A stretch of DNA of 64,000 bases, taken from Hymenobacter gelipurpurascens. Lineage in GTDB: Bacteria; Bacteroidota; Bacteroidia; Cytophagales; Hymenobacteraceae. Below are positions 23,665 through 33,193 of this stretch, one piece after another (position 1 is the stretch's first letter; each line of letters opens with the position of its first letter). The stretch is taken from the NCBI RefSeq assembly GCF_900187375.1, contig NZ_FYEW01000003.1, forward strand, positions 397,814-461,813, given 5' to 3'. A program made the translations under genes and the position numbers. The notes beneath the pieces were generated by a model that worked only from the letters and a program-made list of their open reading frames with translations, was not told the DNA's origin and searched no databases.

Positions 23665-26600
23665 ATGAAGCATTTTACTTTTGGATGGGTATGCGCGCTG
23701 CTGCTGGGATTGAGTGCTCCAACATGGGCGCAGCAGACCAAGCCCCAACCTTCTAAACAACCTGCCGGAGCAGCTCCTGCTGCGCCGGCATTGCCCCGTT
23801 TTACGGGCAAGCTGAGCAGTGACCCTCAGCAATTTATGCAGGATGTGCAGTCGATGATGGCAACGGCCAACGTGGCCACGGGAAAAGCTGCTGCCGCGCG
23901 CCTGCAGCAGGTGTGGGCCAGCAATAAGCTCACGGCCACGCAACAGGCCTACATCGTGGCGCTGTCGCAGCAAATGCTGGCGCGCAAGTTCAAGGCCAAG
24001 CCGCACTTCGAAGCGTTCTTTACGGCCATTGCGGCCGGAGCTACCGTGCAGAACTTCTCCGATCAGCAGATGACGGAATTTCTGAACGTGGCCGGCAAAG
24101 CGCTGGCCAAAGAGCAGGTGCCCGAGGTGGAGAAGTTCCTGATGAGCTCGGCTCAGTTCCTGGATACCAAGTTTCTATATCGCTCGCGCTACAACACGCT
24201 GCGCGTAGTAGGCGGAACGTTTAGCTTTGCTTACAACGAGGAGGAAATGCCCTCTATGGCTCCTGTGGCCGCGCCCGTAGCAGCACCGGCCACCGTAGAA
24301 AGCAAGCCGCTGAACACCAAGGCCGGTGCTAAAAAGAAGGCCCCTTCCGGCTGGGATTCCGAAGATCTGTGGAGCAATACCGATGATGGCTGGGGAACAC
24401 CGGCTAAAAAAACAACGGCGGCTGGCAAAACGGCGGAACCCGCTTTCGTGCAGGCGCCTTCCTACGATACCTATATCCCGCCCACTACGCGTGGTCCCGT
24501 CCTGGTCCTGAAAGACGCGGACTTGTTTATGGCGTCGCCCGGCGACTCTATCTACATCCGGAAAACCAGTGGTGTAATTACACCTAAAAGCCAGTTCGTA
24601 GGGTACGGAGGGCAGTTTGCCTGGCAGCTAAACAACAACCCCGTCACGGCCGATCTGACGAGCTACAACTTTGATATCACCAAGGCCGAATTCACGGCAC
24701 AGCCGGTCACGCTCACGTATCCGGCGCTGCTGGAGGCCCCGGTGAAAGGGTGGCTGGCCTACCGCAGCGTGAAGCGCAAAACGCCGACCACTGATACCGG
24801 CTACCCACGCTTTATCTCCAATACCAACGACGCCCGCATCAAGAACATCGGCGAAAACATTCGCTACTATGGTGGTTTGTCGCTTTCGGGCAGCCGCGCC
24901 CTTTCGGCCTCGCTGGATGGCGCCCTGTCGCGCATTGTGGTGGAGCTGGATGGCAAGCCCAAGTTCAAGGCGTCCTCCCTGGCCTACGTGCTCGGCGACT
25001 CCATTATCACGGCCCAGCGCGCTGCCGTGACCATTTACCAGGATAAGCAGGACTCGCTCACGCACCCCGGTGTAAAGCTGAAATACGCCAAGAAACAGCA
25101 GGTACTGCAACTGGCGCGTGAAGAAGGCCTCTACAAAACTACGCCCTACTACGACTCTTATCACCAGATGGAAGTAACGGCGGAGCTGCTCACGTGGCCG
25201 CTGCGTACGCCTTATATCGATTTCTCCATCCTGACGGCCAAAAACCAGGTAACGGCCAACTTCGAATCGAAGGAGTTCTACACCAATACCCGCTATCAGC
25301 AGATCAAGTCCATTAACAAGATTCACCCCTTGCAGATGGTGGTAGGCTATAGCCAGGCCCACGGCAACGTGCGCCTGTTCACGATTCAGGACATGGCCAA
25401 GGCGCTCAACCTGAAGCCCGACAACCTGCGTTCGGCCATGTCGGGCCTGGCCCGTGATGGCTATATTCAGTGGTACCCGCAGACGGACCAGCTGATTCTA
25501 CTGCCCAAGGCCTCGCACTACGTCAACTCTTCGCGCGGCAAGAAGGACTACGACCACATTGCCATTAAGTCATTGTCGCCTTCCGGCAAGAATGCCACGC
25601 TCAACCTGGCCAACAACGACCTAATTGTGCGTGGAGTAGACCGTTTCAACTTCTCCGATGACTCCGTGACGGTGTTCGTGAAGCCAGACTCCAGCATCAT
25701 CCGGATTCAGAAAAACCGCGGGGTGCTGTTCAATGGCACAGTGGTAGCCTCGGCCTTTATCTTCAAAGGCAAGGAGTTTAAGTTCGACTACGATGGCTTC
25801 TTCATTGATCTGGTGAAGATTGACTCCATCATTGTGAAGGGCAAAGGCTCGAAAGGCTCCGTGATGAAGGCCCGCAAGGATGTCGATTTCACCCTGACCA
25901 ACAAGAAGAAGACCTCATCGGGTAAACTCTACATCAACGCGCCCAACAACAAATCGGGCCGCAAGCGCCTGGGAGCCTATCCGTCGTTTGATGCCAGCAC
26001 CGGGGCCTACGTGTTCTTCGATAAGCCCGAAGTATTGGGCGGGGCCTACGATACCACGGTGTACTTCGATATTCCGCCATTCAAGCTCGACTCGCTCAAC
26101 AACAAGAACCGGGCAGCTGTGGGCTTTAAGGGCTCATTCGTGTCGGGGGGCATCATGCCTACGTTCAAGACCAAGCTAGCTTTGCAAGATGATGGCTCTT
26201 TGGGCTTCGTGTATGACGTGCCGAAAGAAGGATTTCCGCTGTATGGCGGCAAAGGGCGCCTGTTTAATAAGGTGACGATGAGCAACCGCGGTATTCAGGG
26301 CGTGGGCAACATCAAGTACCTGACCGGCGACTTTGCCAGCGACCAGTTCATTTTCTACAAAGACTCCGTCGTGACGGTGGGCAAATCGGGTACTATCTTG
26401 CCGGGGCCGCTGAACGGGACCGAGTTTGCGAAAGTGACCCTGCAGCCCGGCTACCAGATGAAGTGGGCCGTGAAGCAGGACTCGATGTACCTGAGCAGCC
26501 AAGGGCAGGGGCAGGGCCTGAAAATGTACGACGCTACGTACGCTTTCAAAGGTACCCTGGCTTACACGCCCGGCGGCCTCTATGGCACCGGCGGAATGGA

Positions 26601-28863
26601 TGGCCCGCAGTCTTTTATCCGCTCGGCCGCTTTTGTATTCAAGCCAACGCGCTACACGGGTAAAAATGCCACGCTCAGCATCAAGTCGGCGGAGGTAAAC
26701 AAGCCAGCCCTCACGGCTAACAACGTGGGCTTTACCTACGATTTGAAAGCCGGCAACACGCAGTTTGCCCGCGAAGCCGGCGACAATAAATCCAGCATCG
26801 AGCTGCCCTACTCGCAGTACCGCACCACGCTCTCGGGCGGTAAGTGGGACTTCAAGAAGAAACTGGTGCAGCTGAGCGTAGAAGCCGGCGCCGACTCGTC
26901 GCGCTCCTATTTCTACAGCACTAAGCCGGAACAAAAAGGCCTCAAGTTCCAGGCTGCTACCGGCCAGTACGACCTAAGCCGCTACCGGCTGGTGGCGGGC
27001 GGAGTGCCCCGCATTGCTGCCGCCGATGCCTGGATTTCGCCTGACTCTAGCAAAGTGTACATTCTGCCCAACGCGGAGATGCGTGGCTTCCAGAACGCCG
27101 GCATCGTGATGGATACCTTGCACAAGTACCACACGCTGTACAAAGGCGAAATCAAGATTCAGTCGCGCAATGCCTTTACGGGTAACGCGCTGTATAGCTA
27201 CAAAAACGCCTCCGCCGATTCCTTCGCTATCAAGTTCACGAACTTCGCCATGGACTCTACGGCGCTGGCAGGTGGCCTAGGCAAAGCCGCCAAAGCCACT
27301 AAGGGCCTTCTGAAGCGCGGCAACGGCGCTGATGATGCGCCTGCTTCGCCGGCTACCACAGCCGTAGCTACTATTGCAGCTTCCGACAAATTCCACCTGG
27401 CGCCGCGCATTGCCTACCGGGGTGCCGTGAAGATGAACTCCCAGAAGCGGGGCTTCACGTTTGATGGACAGTCGAAGCTGGAGTTTGTGAAGAATCAGAC
27501 GGCTTCGGAGTGGTTTGCCGTGCAGGATAGTATTGACCCGAAAGGCATTAAGATCAAGCTCAACGAGCCGAAGTCGGAGGATGGGACACCGATGAAGTCG
27601 GGCCTGTTCCTGTCAGATAACTTGGGCAAGGTGTACCCCCTGTTTGTGGCCGTGAAGCCCGGCGTAACGGACCAGAATATCTTCGAGGTAGATGGTACGC
27701 TGAGCTACAACCAGAAGAAGCGCGAGTACGCCATCAGCCGCCACGAGTACACCAACCCCGATATCTACGAGGGCTCCGTACTGACGCTGAACGACTCGAC
27801 GGGTGCCATGAACTTCCGGGGTAAGGTGAACCTCATCAACTCCAACAAGGACTATACGCTTACTTCAGCGGGCGTAGGCTACGCCAAGCCGGACAGCGCC
27901 ATCTACGACCTCGACACCTTCATGGCCTTCGACATCAACCTGCCCGAAAAGGCAGTGGAGGCCATGGGCATTGATATGGCGACGAACGCCAAAGGCCTGC
28001 CCGAAGCCCTGACCGGCTCGCAAACCCAGCTGTTCAAGATGGGCGAGTTCATCGGCAACAAAGGCGTGCAGGATTACAGCACCCGCAAAGGCAGCTACAC
28101 GCCGCTGCAAAAGGTGTCGCCGAAGTTCCTGCATACGGTGGTGTTGAGTCAGGTGGACCTGCGCTGGAACGACAAGCTACGGGCTTGGTACTCGGTGGGC
28201 AAGATAGGCCTGGTGAGCATCGGCAAGAAGGACATCAATGCCCTGATTGACGGCTACATCGAAATCAAGAAGGAGAGCACCGGCGATGTAGTGGAGCTGT
28301 ACCTGGAGGCTGAGCCCCAGACGTGGTACTATCTCAAGTACTCAAACAACGTAATGCTGGCCAAAGCGCAGCACGGTTCCTTCGATGAAATCATCGGCCT
28401 CAAAGCCAAAGGCGACTACAACACGGCCACGGAATACGGCTTCTATCTCGGCGATGACCAGGAGGTGCAGGCTTATCTCAACCACTTCCGCAAGGACTAC
28501 CTCAAGGAGTCGGGCAAGCGCAAGGTGAACACCTCGCAGCCCGTGAGCACGGGCAACTTCGACAACATGGAAAGCGGCGGCAAAAAGAAAAAGAAGAAGA
28601 GCGACCCCGTAGAAGATGCCCTGAACGCCGACCCCAACGCTGCCCCGGTGGAGGAAACCAGCAAGAAGAAAAAGAAGAAGGATGAGCCAGTAGAAGCTGC
28701 CGCGCCGGTGGAAGCTGACCCCGCCGACTCCGGTAAGAAAAAGAAGAAAAAGGACGAAGCAGTAGAGGCCACCCCGCCCGCCGCTGCTCCGGCCGAAGAA
28801 CCCAAGAAGGAGTCCAAAAAGAAAAAGAAGAAGGACGCCAACGACCCCTTCGGCGACGAATAA
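23665..28863 (+). CDS. Giant exported protein with lysine-block tail, unknown function
   Basis: A 1732-residue protein, the largest in the window. A signal peptide (1-22, ending GLSAPTWAQ) is followed by an alanine-rich segment, then about 1400 residues of repetitive beta-strand-like sequence. Residues 570-615 (TIQDMAKALNLKPDN...GLARDGYIQWYP) look like a winged helix-turn-helix. The tail (1640-1732) has four blocks of six lysines, beginning at 1640, 1667, 1691 and 1718, separated by acidic, proline- and alanine-rich spacers, ending DPFGDE. I recognise it only as a type of large conserved envelope protein of Cytophagales; no function can be assigned. It is a single gene, closed by a strong terminator. 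Confidence 0.8.
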   Translation: MKHFTFGWVCALLLGLSAPTWAQQTKPQPSKQPAGAAPAAPALPRFTGKLSSDPQQFMQDVQSMMATANVATGKAAAARLQQVWASNKLTATQQAYIVALSQQMLARKFKAKPHFEAFFTAIAAGATVQNFSDQQMTEFLNVAGKALAKEQVPEVEKFLMSSAQFLDTKFLYRSRYNTLRVVGGTFSFAYNEEEMPSMAPVAAPVAAPATVESKPLNTKAGAKKKAPSGWDSEDLWSNTDDGWGTPAKKTTAAGKTAEPAFVQAPSYDTYIPPTTRGPVLVLKDADLFMASPGDSIYIRKTSGVITPKSQFVGYGGQFAWQLNNNPVTADLTSYNFDITKAEFTAQPVTLTYPALLEAPVKGWLAYRSVKRKTPTTDTGYPRFISNTNDARIKNIGENIRYYGGLSLSGSRALSASLDGALSRIVVELDGKPKFKASSLAYVLGDSIITAQRAAVTIYQDKQDSLTHPGVKLKYAKKQQVLQLAREEGLYKTTPYYDSYHQMEVTAELLTWPLRTPYIDFSILTAKNQVTANFESKEFYTNTRYQQIKSINKIHPLQMVVGYSQAHGNVRLFTIQDMAKALNLKPDNLRSAMSGLARDGYIQWYPQTDQLILLPKASHYVNSSRGKKDYDHIAIKSLSPSGKNATLNLANNDLIVRGVDRFNFSDDSVTVFVKPDSSIIRIQKNRGVLFNGTVVASAFIFKGKEFKFDYDGFFIDLVKIDSIIVKGKGSKGSVMKARKDVDFTLTNKKKTSSGKLYINAPNNKSGRKRLGAYPSFDASTGAYVFFDKPEVLGGAYDTTVYFDIPPFKLDSLNNKNRAAVGFKGSFVSGGIMPTFKTKLALQDDGSLGFVYDVPKEGFPLYGGKGRLFNKVTMSNRGIQGVGNIKYLTGDFASDQFIFYKDSVVTVGKSGTILPGPLNGTEFAKVTLQPGYQMKWAVKQDSMYLSSQGQGQGLKMYDATYAFKGTLAYTPGGLYGTGGMDGPQSFIRSAAFVFKPTRYTGKNATLSIKSAEVNKPALTANNVGFTYDLKAGNTQFAREAGDNKSSIELPYSQYRTTLSGGKWDFKKKLVQLSVEAGADSSRSYFYSTKPEQKGLKFQAATGQYDLSRYRLVAGGVPRIAAADAWISPDSSKVYILPNAEMRGFQNAGIVMDTLHKYHTLYKGEIKIQSRNAFTGNALYSYKNASADSFAIKFTNFAMDSTALAGGLGKAAKATKGLLKRGNGADDAPASPATTAVATIAASDKFHLAPRIAYRGAVKMNSQKRGFTFDGQSKLEFVKNQTASEWFAVQDSIDPKGIKIKLNEPKSEDGTPMKSGLFLSDNLGKVYPLFVAVKPGVTDQNIFEVDGTLSYNQKKREYAISRHEYTNPDIYEGSVLTLNDSTGAMNFRGKVNLINSNKDYTLTSAGVGYAKPDSAIYDLDTFMAFDINLPEKAVEAMGIDMATNAKGLPEALTGSQTQLFKMGEFIGNKGVQDYSTRKGSYTPLQKVSPKFLHTVVLSQVDLRWNDKLRAWYSVGKIGLVSIGKKDINALIDGYIEIKKESTGDVVELYLEAEPQTWYYLKYSNNVMLAKAQHGSFDEIIGLKAKGDYNTATEYGFYLGDDQEVQAYLNHFRKDYLKESGKRKVNTSQPVSTGNFDNMESGGKKKKKKSDPVEDALNADPNAAPVEETSKKKKKKDEPVEAAAPVEADPADSGKKKKKKDEAVEATPPAAAPAEEPKKESKKKKKKDANDPFGDE

Positions 28864-28866
28864 ACC

Positions 28867-28903
28867 AACAGCCCCGACAGAGTTTCTGTCGGGGCTGTTT
28901 TTT
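28867..28903 (+). terminator. Intrinsic terminator after the giant gene
   Basis: Fifteen-base perfect stem (28867-28881 with 28885-28899), loop GTT, then a T-run. It starts three bases after the TAA stop. Confidence 0.9.
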
Positions 28904-28961
28904 AGTACAGTGGCCTAGGGGTGTCGTCGGCTTCCCCAATGTGCGTCACTCTACACAGGCA

Positions 28962-29060
28962 CGTCATCCTGAGTGCAGCGAAGGATCTTAGCACGTCAGT
29001 AAGAGGTGCTAGGCCAGTCGTTCTCGCGTGGCAAGATTCTTCGCTGCGCTCAGGATGACG
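28962..29060. repeat. Dispersed inverted repeat CGTCATCCTGAG
   Basis: Arms of 28 bases (28962-28989, 29033-29060) with two mismatches, starting CGTCATCCTGAG and ending CTCAGGATGACG, around a spacer holding TAGGCCAGT. It fills most of the gap before plsY and is a clear member of the repeat family. The long frame upstream of plsY runs through it and is therefore not coding. Confidence 0.85.
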
Positions 29061-29182
29061 CGCGAGTAGGACGGCGGCGGCGCTTCAATGGCCCAATCAG
29101 CACGTTGGTAGCTATTCTTCCCAACGCCACTTCTCTAGAACCGTATCTTTACCCCATAGCTCGACCTCTACCCACCTCCTGC

Positions 29183-29824
29183 ATGAATCTCCCCCTCGTT
29201 CTAGGCCTCTTGGTGGCCGCTTACTTCATTGGCTCTATCCCGACCGCGCTTTGGGTGGGTCGTCTGTTTTTTGGGATTGACATTCGGGAGCATGGCTCCG
29301 GCAACTCGGGCGCTACCAACACGTTCCGGGTGCTGGGCAAGAAGCCCGGTTCCTTCGTGATGGCCATTGATGTGCTGAAAGGCTGGGCCGCCACCTCATT
29401 GGCTTCCGTGATGCTAAATCAGGGCGCCATTCTGCCGGAACAGCTGCTGTACTACCAGATAGCCTGCGGCGTGCTAGCCGTGCTAGGCCACATCTATCCA
29501 ATTTATGCCGGCTTCCGGGGCGGCAAAGGCGTGGCTACCGTGCTGGGCATGATGCTGGCCATTGCGCCGGCTACGGTGGGGGTGTGCATTCTGGTCTTTA
29601 TCATCACGCTCCTTATTTCACGCTATGTATCCCTAAGCAGCATGACGGCCGGCATGACGTTTGCCGTGCTCCAGCTGCTGCCCCAATTTCGGCCGCAGAA
29701 CCAATTGCTGGTGTGGTTTGGCTTTGTGCTGGCCGTGCTACTGGTATATACCCACCGCGCTAATATCGGGCGTCTGCGCACCGGCACCGAAAGCCGTGTG
29801 CCGATGCCGTGGGATAAGAAGTAA
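29183..29824 (+). CDS. plsY: Acyl-phosphate glycerol-3-phosphate acyltransferase
   Basis: A 213-residue polytopic membrane enzyme that makes lysophosphatidate from acyl-phosphate, the first step of phospholipid synthesis. The ATG at 29183 (MNLPLVLGLLVAAYFIGSIPTALWVG) is the true start. Conserved PlsY motifs are present: GSIPTALWVGR, REHGSGNSGATNTFRVLGKKPG and GHIYPIYAGFRGGKGVAT. A TATCTTTA box lies about 40 bases upstream and could be the -7 element. Confidence 0.95.
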   Translation: MNLPLVLGLLVAAYFIGSIPTALWVGRLFFGIDIREHGSGNSGATNTFRVLGKKPGSFVMAIDVLKGWAATSLASVMLNQGAILPEQLLYYQIACGVLAVLGHIYPIYAGFRGGKGVATVLGMMLAIAPATVGVCILVFIITLLISRYVSLSSMTAGMTFAVLQLLPQFRPQNQLLVWFGFVLAVLLVYTHRANIGRLRTGTESRVPMPWDKK

Positions 29825-29845
29825 TGCTTAGAGCACTAGTTTCAA

Positions 29846-30037
29846 TCAGTCTCGTTTGAAGTAGCGGTATAGGTTGTAGCTCAAGAATAGCAGCAAGCTG
29901 ACCAAGAAAAGACCAATTAGAACTGGTGCTATAGCAAGTACGGTGTACAGCCAATTCGGGCCTCCGTGGGCTTGCGCAGCTGTAGGAGAGCAGCAAGCTA
30001 CGAACAGGACTAAGCAGACTATTTTGTAAAGACGCAT
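29846..30037 (-). CDS. Small membrane protein
   Basis: A 63-residue protein from the ATG at 30037: a signal peptide (MRLYKIVCLVLFVACC...AQA), a short linker (HGGPNW), one membrane helix (LYTVLAIAPVLIGLFLVSLLLFL) and a basic tail (YNLYRYFKRD). No family recognised. It converges on plsY with a 21-base gap. Codon use and signal peptide make it plausible despite its size. Confidence 0.6.
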   Translation of the reverse strand: MRLYKIVCLVLFVACCSPTAAQAHGGPNWLYTVLAIAPVLIGLFLVSLLLFLSYNLYRYFKRD

Positions 30038-30167
30038 GTAAGGCTTGCTTATAAAGGCAGGTGTAAAGTAGCCGCTTTTCACGTTAACGGAAACAGCTAT
30101 TGCTACCGAACCCTACCGTTTCGTTCCCTACTTTTACCCCAGCATTTCCAACTAACCCCACCGCCGC

Positions 30168-31529
30168 ATGGCTTCTTACCTCGAACAGAACCAAGAGCGT
30201 TTTTTAAGTGAACTGATGGACTGGCTCCGCATACCGTCGGTTTCCGCTGATCCTAAGTTTCATGGCGACGTACTGCGTGCCGCTGAGTACCTCAAAGCCC
30301 GCTTCGAGGAAGTAGGCCTGGAGAATGTGGAGCTGTGCCCTACGGCCGGCAACCCCATCGTGTACGGCGAGAAAATCATTGACCCCAACCTACCTACGGT
30401 GCTCGTGTACGGCCACTATGATGTTCAGCCCGCCGACCCGTATGAGCTCTGGACTTCGGGCCCTTTCGAGCCGTTAATCAAAGACGGTAAGATTTACGCC
30501 CGTGGCGCCTGCGACGACAAAGGCCAGGTGTACATGCACGTAAAGGCCTTCGAGATGATGCAGCAGGGCGGCGGTGTGCCCTGCAACGTGAAGGTGATGA
30601 TTGAGGGCGAAGAAGAAATCGGCTCAAACAACTTGGCCATCTTCGTGCGCGAAAACAAGGAGAAGCTCAAGGCCGATGTCATCCTGATTTCGGATACCGG
30701 CATGCTCGCCAACGACCAGCCCAGCATAGAGGTAGGCCTACGCGGCCTGAGCTACCACGAGGTAGAAGTAACCGGCCCGAACCGCGACCTGCACTCCGGC
30801 CTCTACGGCGGCGCTGTGGCCAACCCCATCAACATCCTCTGCAAGATGATTGCCAGCCTGCACGATGAAAACAACCACATCACCATCCCGGAGTTCTACA
30901 ACAACGTGGCGGTGCTGAGCGACGAGGAACGAGCCGAGCTGAACCGTGTGCCCCACTCCGACGACGAGTTCAAGCAGAGCATCGGCCTGCCTGATACCTA
31001 CGGCGAGAAAGGCTACACTACCGTAGAGCGCATCGGCATCCGGCCTACGCTGGACGTGAACGGCATCTGGGGCGGCTACACCGGCGAGGGCGCCAAAACC
31101 GTTATTGCCTCCAAGGCTTACGCCAAAATCTCGATGCGTCTGGTGCCCCACCAGACCTCCGAGGAAATCACCGAAATCTTCCAGAAACACTTCACCAGCA
31201 TTGCGCCCAGCGGTGTAACGGTGCAGGTACGCCCTCACCACGGCGGCGAGCCAGTAGTTACGCCTACCGACTCAGTGGCCTACAAAGCAGCTGCCGATGC
31301 CATGGAAACTACCTTCGGCAAGCGCCCCATACCGACGCGCGGCGGCGGCTCCATCCCGATTGTGGCCATGTTCAAGACGGAGCTAGGCCTGGATACCGTA
31401 CTGCTGGGCTTCGGCCTAGATTCGGACGCCATCCACTCGCCCAACGAGCACTACGGCGTATTTAACTTCCTAAAAGGCATCGAGACCATTCCGCACTTCT
31501 ACCGCAACTACGCGGCAGCCATGAAGTAA
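30168..31529 (+). CDS. M20 family metallopeptidase (dipeptidase)
   Basis: A 453-residue cytoplasmic zinc peptidase of the M20 CNDP/DapE group. Metal ligands and active-site acids are visible: VYGHYDVQP (His and Asp), ARGACDDKGQ (bridging Asp), IEGEEEIGS (catalytic Glu and metal Glu), ISDTGM (Asp), and a C-terminal HSPNE histidine. A lid/dimerisation domain (about 200-330) begins at GLRGLSYHEVEVTGPNRDLHSG. It is probably a general dipeptidase for amino-acid supply. A bidirectional terminator separates it from the barrel cluster. Confidence 0.93.
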   Translation: MASYLEQNQERFLSELMDWLRIPSVSADPKFHGDVLRAAEYLKARFEEVGLENVELCPTAGNPIVYGEKIIDPNLPTVLVYGHYDVQPADPYELWTSGPFEPLIKDGKIYARGACDDKGQVYMHVKAFEMMQQGGGVPCNVKVMIEGEEEIGSNNLAIFVRENKEKLKADVILISDTGMLANDQPSIEVGLRGLSYHEVEVTGPNRDLHSGLYGGAVANPINILCKMIASLHDENNHITIPEFYNNVAVLSDEERAELNRVPHSDDEFKQSIGLPDTYGEKGYTTVERIGIRPTLDVNGIWGGYTGEGAKTVIASKAYAKISMRLVPHQTSEEITEIFQKHFTSIAPSGVTVQVRPHHGGEPVVTPTDSVAYKAAADAMETTFGKRPIPTRGGGSIPIVAMFKTELGLDTVLLGFGLDSDAIHSPNEHYGVFNFLKGIETIPHFYRNYAAAMK

Positions 31530-31550
31530 GCGCAAGTGACCTAGAACCAC

Positions 31551-31586
31551 AAAAAAGGCTCGTCTTGTGTAAGACGAGCCTTTTTT
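31551..31586. terminator. Bidirectional terminator
   Basis: Perfect 16-base stem (31551-31566 with 31571-31586), AAAAAAGGCTCGTCTT around GTGT, with A and T runs at both ends. It serves the convergent M20 and beta-barrel genes. Confidence 0.9.
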
Positions 31587-31637
31587 ATGCTTCCGCAACG
31601 ACATGGGCCTCCCAACTCAGGAAGACTGGCCTTTATA

Positions 31638-32252
31638 TTAGCGCCGACGCCGTCCGGAGCTGCCACCCAGTAGATAGCTCACGTAGAGCTGAAAGGCGCT
31701 GTTGCGAATGTTGGGCTGAAATGAGGTATTGCCAGTCGTATACTCCTTCGGGATATTGGTGATGCCGCCGTTGTAGCGTAGGCCTATGCCCGGCCCGCTA
31801 GCCGACTGATAGCCCAAACCGGCCGCATAGCCGAAATCAACGGTGTTGTAGGCGTCTTTGATATCGGTAGTAACACTCCCGATTTTCTGCTTGGCAGATG
31901 ACAGGAACCCCAGCTGCGGTCCTACCTCAAAGAATAAACCATCGGCATTAATGCGGAACATGATCGGTAGATCGATGTAGTCGAATTTGTTGATGACGTC
32001 AGTGCCATTGAGAGTGTACTTCGAGCCTTTCTGCGAATACAGCAGCTCGGGCTGCACTGAGAAGGCATCGTTCACGCCAATATTGGCCAGTAGGCCACCA
32101 TGAAAACCTACTTTGTTGCCCTTCAGCGCGGCATCATCGCCGGCAAAATTGGTCAGGGAAGCGCCGCCTTTCAGGCCTACACGTACGTTCTGGGCCTGGC
32201 TGGCCGTAGCAACGCCTGCTACTAGCAGAAACAGCAAAAAGGACTTCTTCAT
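31638..32252 (-). CDS. Outer-membrane beta-barrel protein (porin family), copy 1
   Basis: A 204-residue exported PorT-like barrel. After a signal peptide ending in ASQAQ come the family signatures VRVGLKGGASLTNFAGD, FSVQPELLYSQKGSKY, DYIDLPIMFRINADGLFFEVGPQLGFL and GYQSASGPGIGLRYNGGI, each an amphipathic strand of an eight-stranded barrel. It is the first of five neighbouring paralogues on this strand. It ends GRRRR rather than in an aromatic residue, which is unusual for a barrel. Function unknown. Confidence 0.88.
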   Translation of the reverse strand: MKKSFLLFLLVAGVATASQAQNVRVGLKGGASLTNFAGDDAALKGNKVGFHGGLLANIGVNDAFSVQPELLYSQKGSKYTLNGTDVINKFDYIDLPIMFRINADGLFFEVGPQLGFLSSAKQKIGSVTTDIKDAYNTVDFGYAAGLGYQSASGPGIGLRYNGGITNIPKEYTTGNTSFQPNIRNSAFQLYVSYLLGGSSGRRRR

Positions 32253-32444
32253 GAGTAAAGGAGGATGAGTAAAAGATGGGCAAAACTACGCAAAGCAGCC
32301 AGTTCGATGCTTTCTGCTCAGCCATAATCGTCTACGGGGTTGTTTTGGGCGTTGGTGTTGGCGCCGGAGCAGCTTTGCTGCGGACTTTCCTTTTGTCTTT
32401 CCCAATCTTGCCAATCAGCCGCCCGGGGCTGGTAAAGAGCTGAA

Positions 32445-33044
32445 TCATCTGACGCGGGTAAACAAGTAGGCCAGGTAAAACTCTACGCTGCTGTTGCGCA
32501 GCTGCACTTGGCTGCTTCCATCAATGTCTACCCGGCGGAATACATTATTTAAGCCGCCATTATAGCGCCAGCCAACAGAAAACCCCGTGCTGTCCTGATA
32601 GCCGAGTCCAACTACAAAACCAGCATCTTGCTTGCGGAAAGCGGCAGTGCCAACCGGTGTGCGTTGCGCTACAACCGGAGTAACAGACCGAAGCTGGCTA
32701 AAATAAGGTCCGGCTTCAAAAAAGATGTCGTCCCAGTGGTACTGAGCAAGCACGGGGAAACTCACATAATCTAACCGGTGCTGGATGGATGGGCCATAGG
32801 CACTGCTGTTGTCGCCGCGCTGAGTATATAGTGCTTCTCCCTGAACCGCCAGGTGCTTTGTGAGCTTAATGCGCAGTAAGCCTCCTCCGTGGGCACCGAA
32901 GCGCAGGGAACTGTTTTTGGCATCGGCTCCAATACCGTTGGCAATGGTAGCACCGCCCTTGAGGCCTAGCAGAATGCGTTGGGCCTGCGCTGGCACTGCC
33001 ACAAGGAGCATGGCGGCCAGCCATAATCTGTAAATAGATTGCAT
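32445..33044 (-). CDS. Outer-membrane beta-barrel protein (porin family), copy 2
   Basis: A 199-residue exported barrel, the most diverged of the five. It keeps ILLGLKGGATIANGI, LAVQGEALYTQRGD, DYVSFPVLAQYHWDDIFFEAGPYFSQL and GYQDSTGFSVGWRYNGGL. A signal peptide ends near AQAQ. The last residues (FYLAYLFTRVR) close the barrel. No hairpin separates it clearly from copy 1, so these two could share a transcript. Confidence 0.86.
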   Translation of the reverse strand: MQSIYRLWLAAMLLVAVPAQAQRILLGLKGGATIANGIGADAKNSSLRFGAHGGGLLRIKLTKHLAVQGEALYTQRGDNSSAYGPSIQHRLDYVSFPVLAQYHWDDIFFEAGPYFSQLRSVTPVVAQRTPVGTAAFRKQDAGFVVGLGYQDSTGFSVGWRYNGGLNNVFRRVDIDGSSQVQLRNSSVEFYLAYLFTRVR

Positions 33045-33138
33045 TGAATAAGTAGAGTAGGATAAATAGCCTACTAGCTAAACGTGCGCAAGACTACCAG
33101 ATTATAGCCGGGTTCACCAAACCCCATAAAAACACAAC

Positions 33139-33167
33139 CGCCCGGCTCCTGCATCAGGAACCGGGCG
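33139..33167 (-). terminator. Intrinsic terminator after barrel copy 3
   Basis: Arms CGCCCGGCTCCT (33139-33150) and AGGAACCGGGCG (33156-33167), one mismatch, followed on the minus strand by a T-rich run. Confidence 0.75.
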
Positions 33168-33193
33168 GCGTACAGGCAAGTGGCCTAGAGGGC

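Noticed and set aside
28497..28939. Minus-strand open frames over the 3' end of the giant gene rich in Phe and Ser
   Set aside because: They are the antisense of the lysine blocks; the periodicity is explained by the sense frame.
29006..29182. N-terminal extension of plsY by 59 residues
   Set aside because: It passes through the right arm of an inverted repeat and lacks PlsY homology; the ATG at 29183 fits the family.
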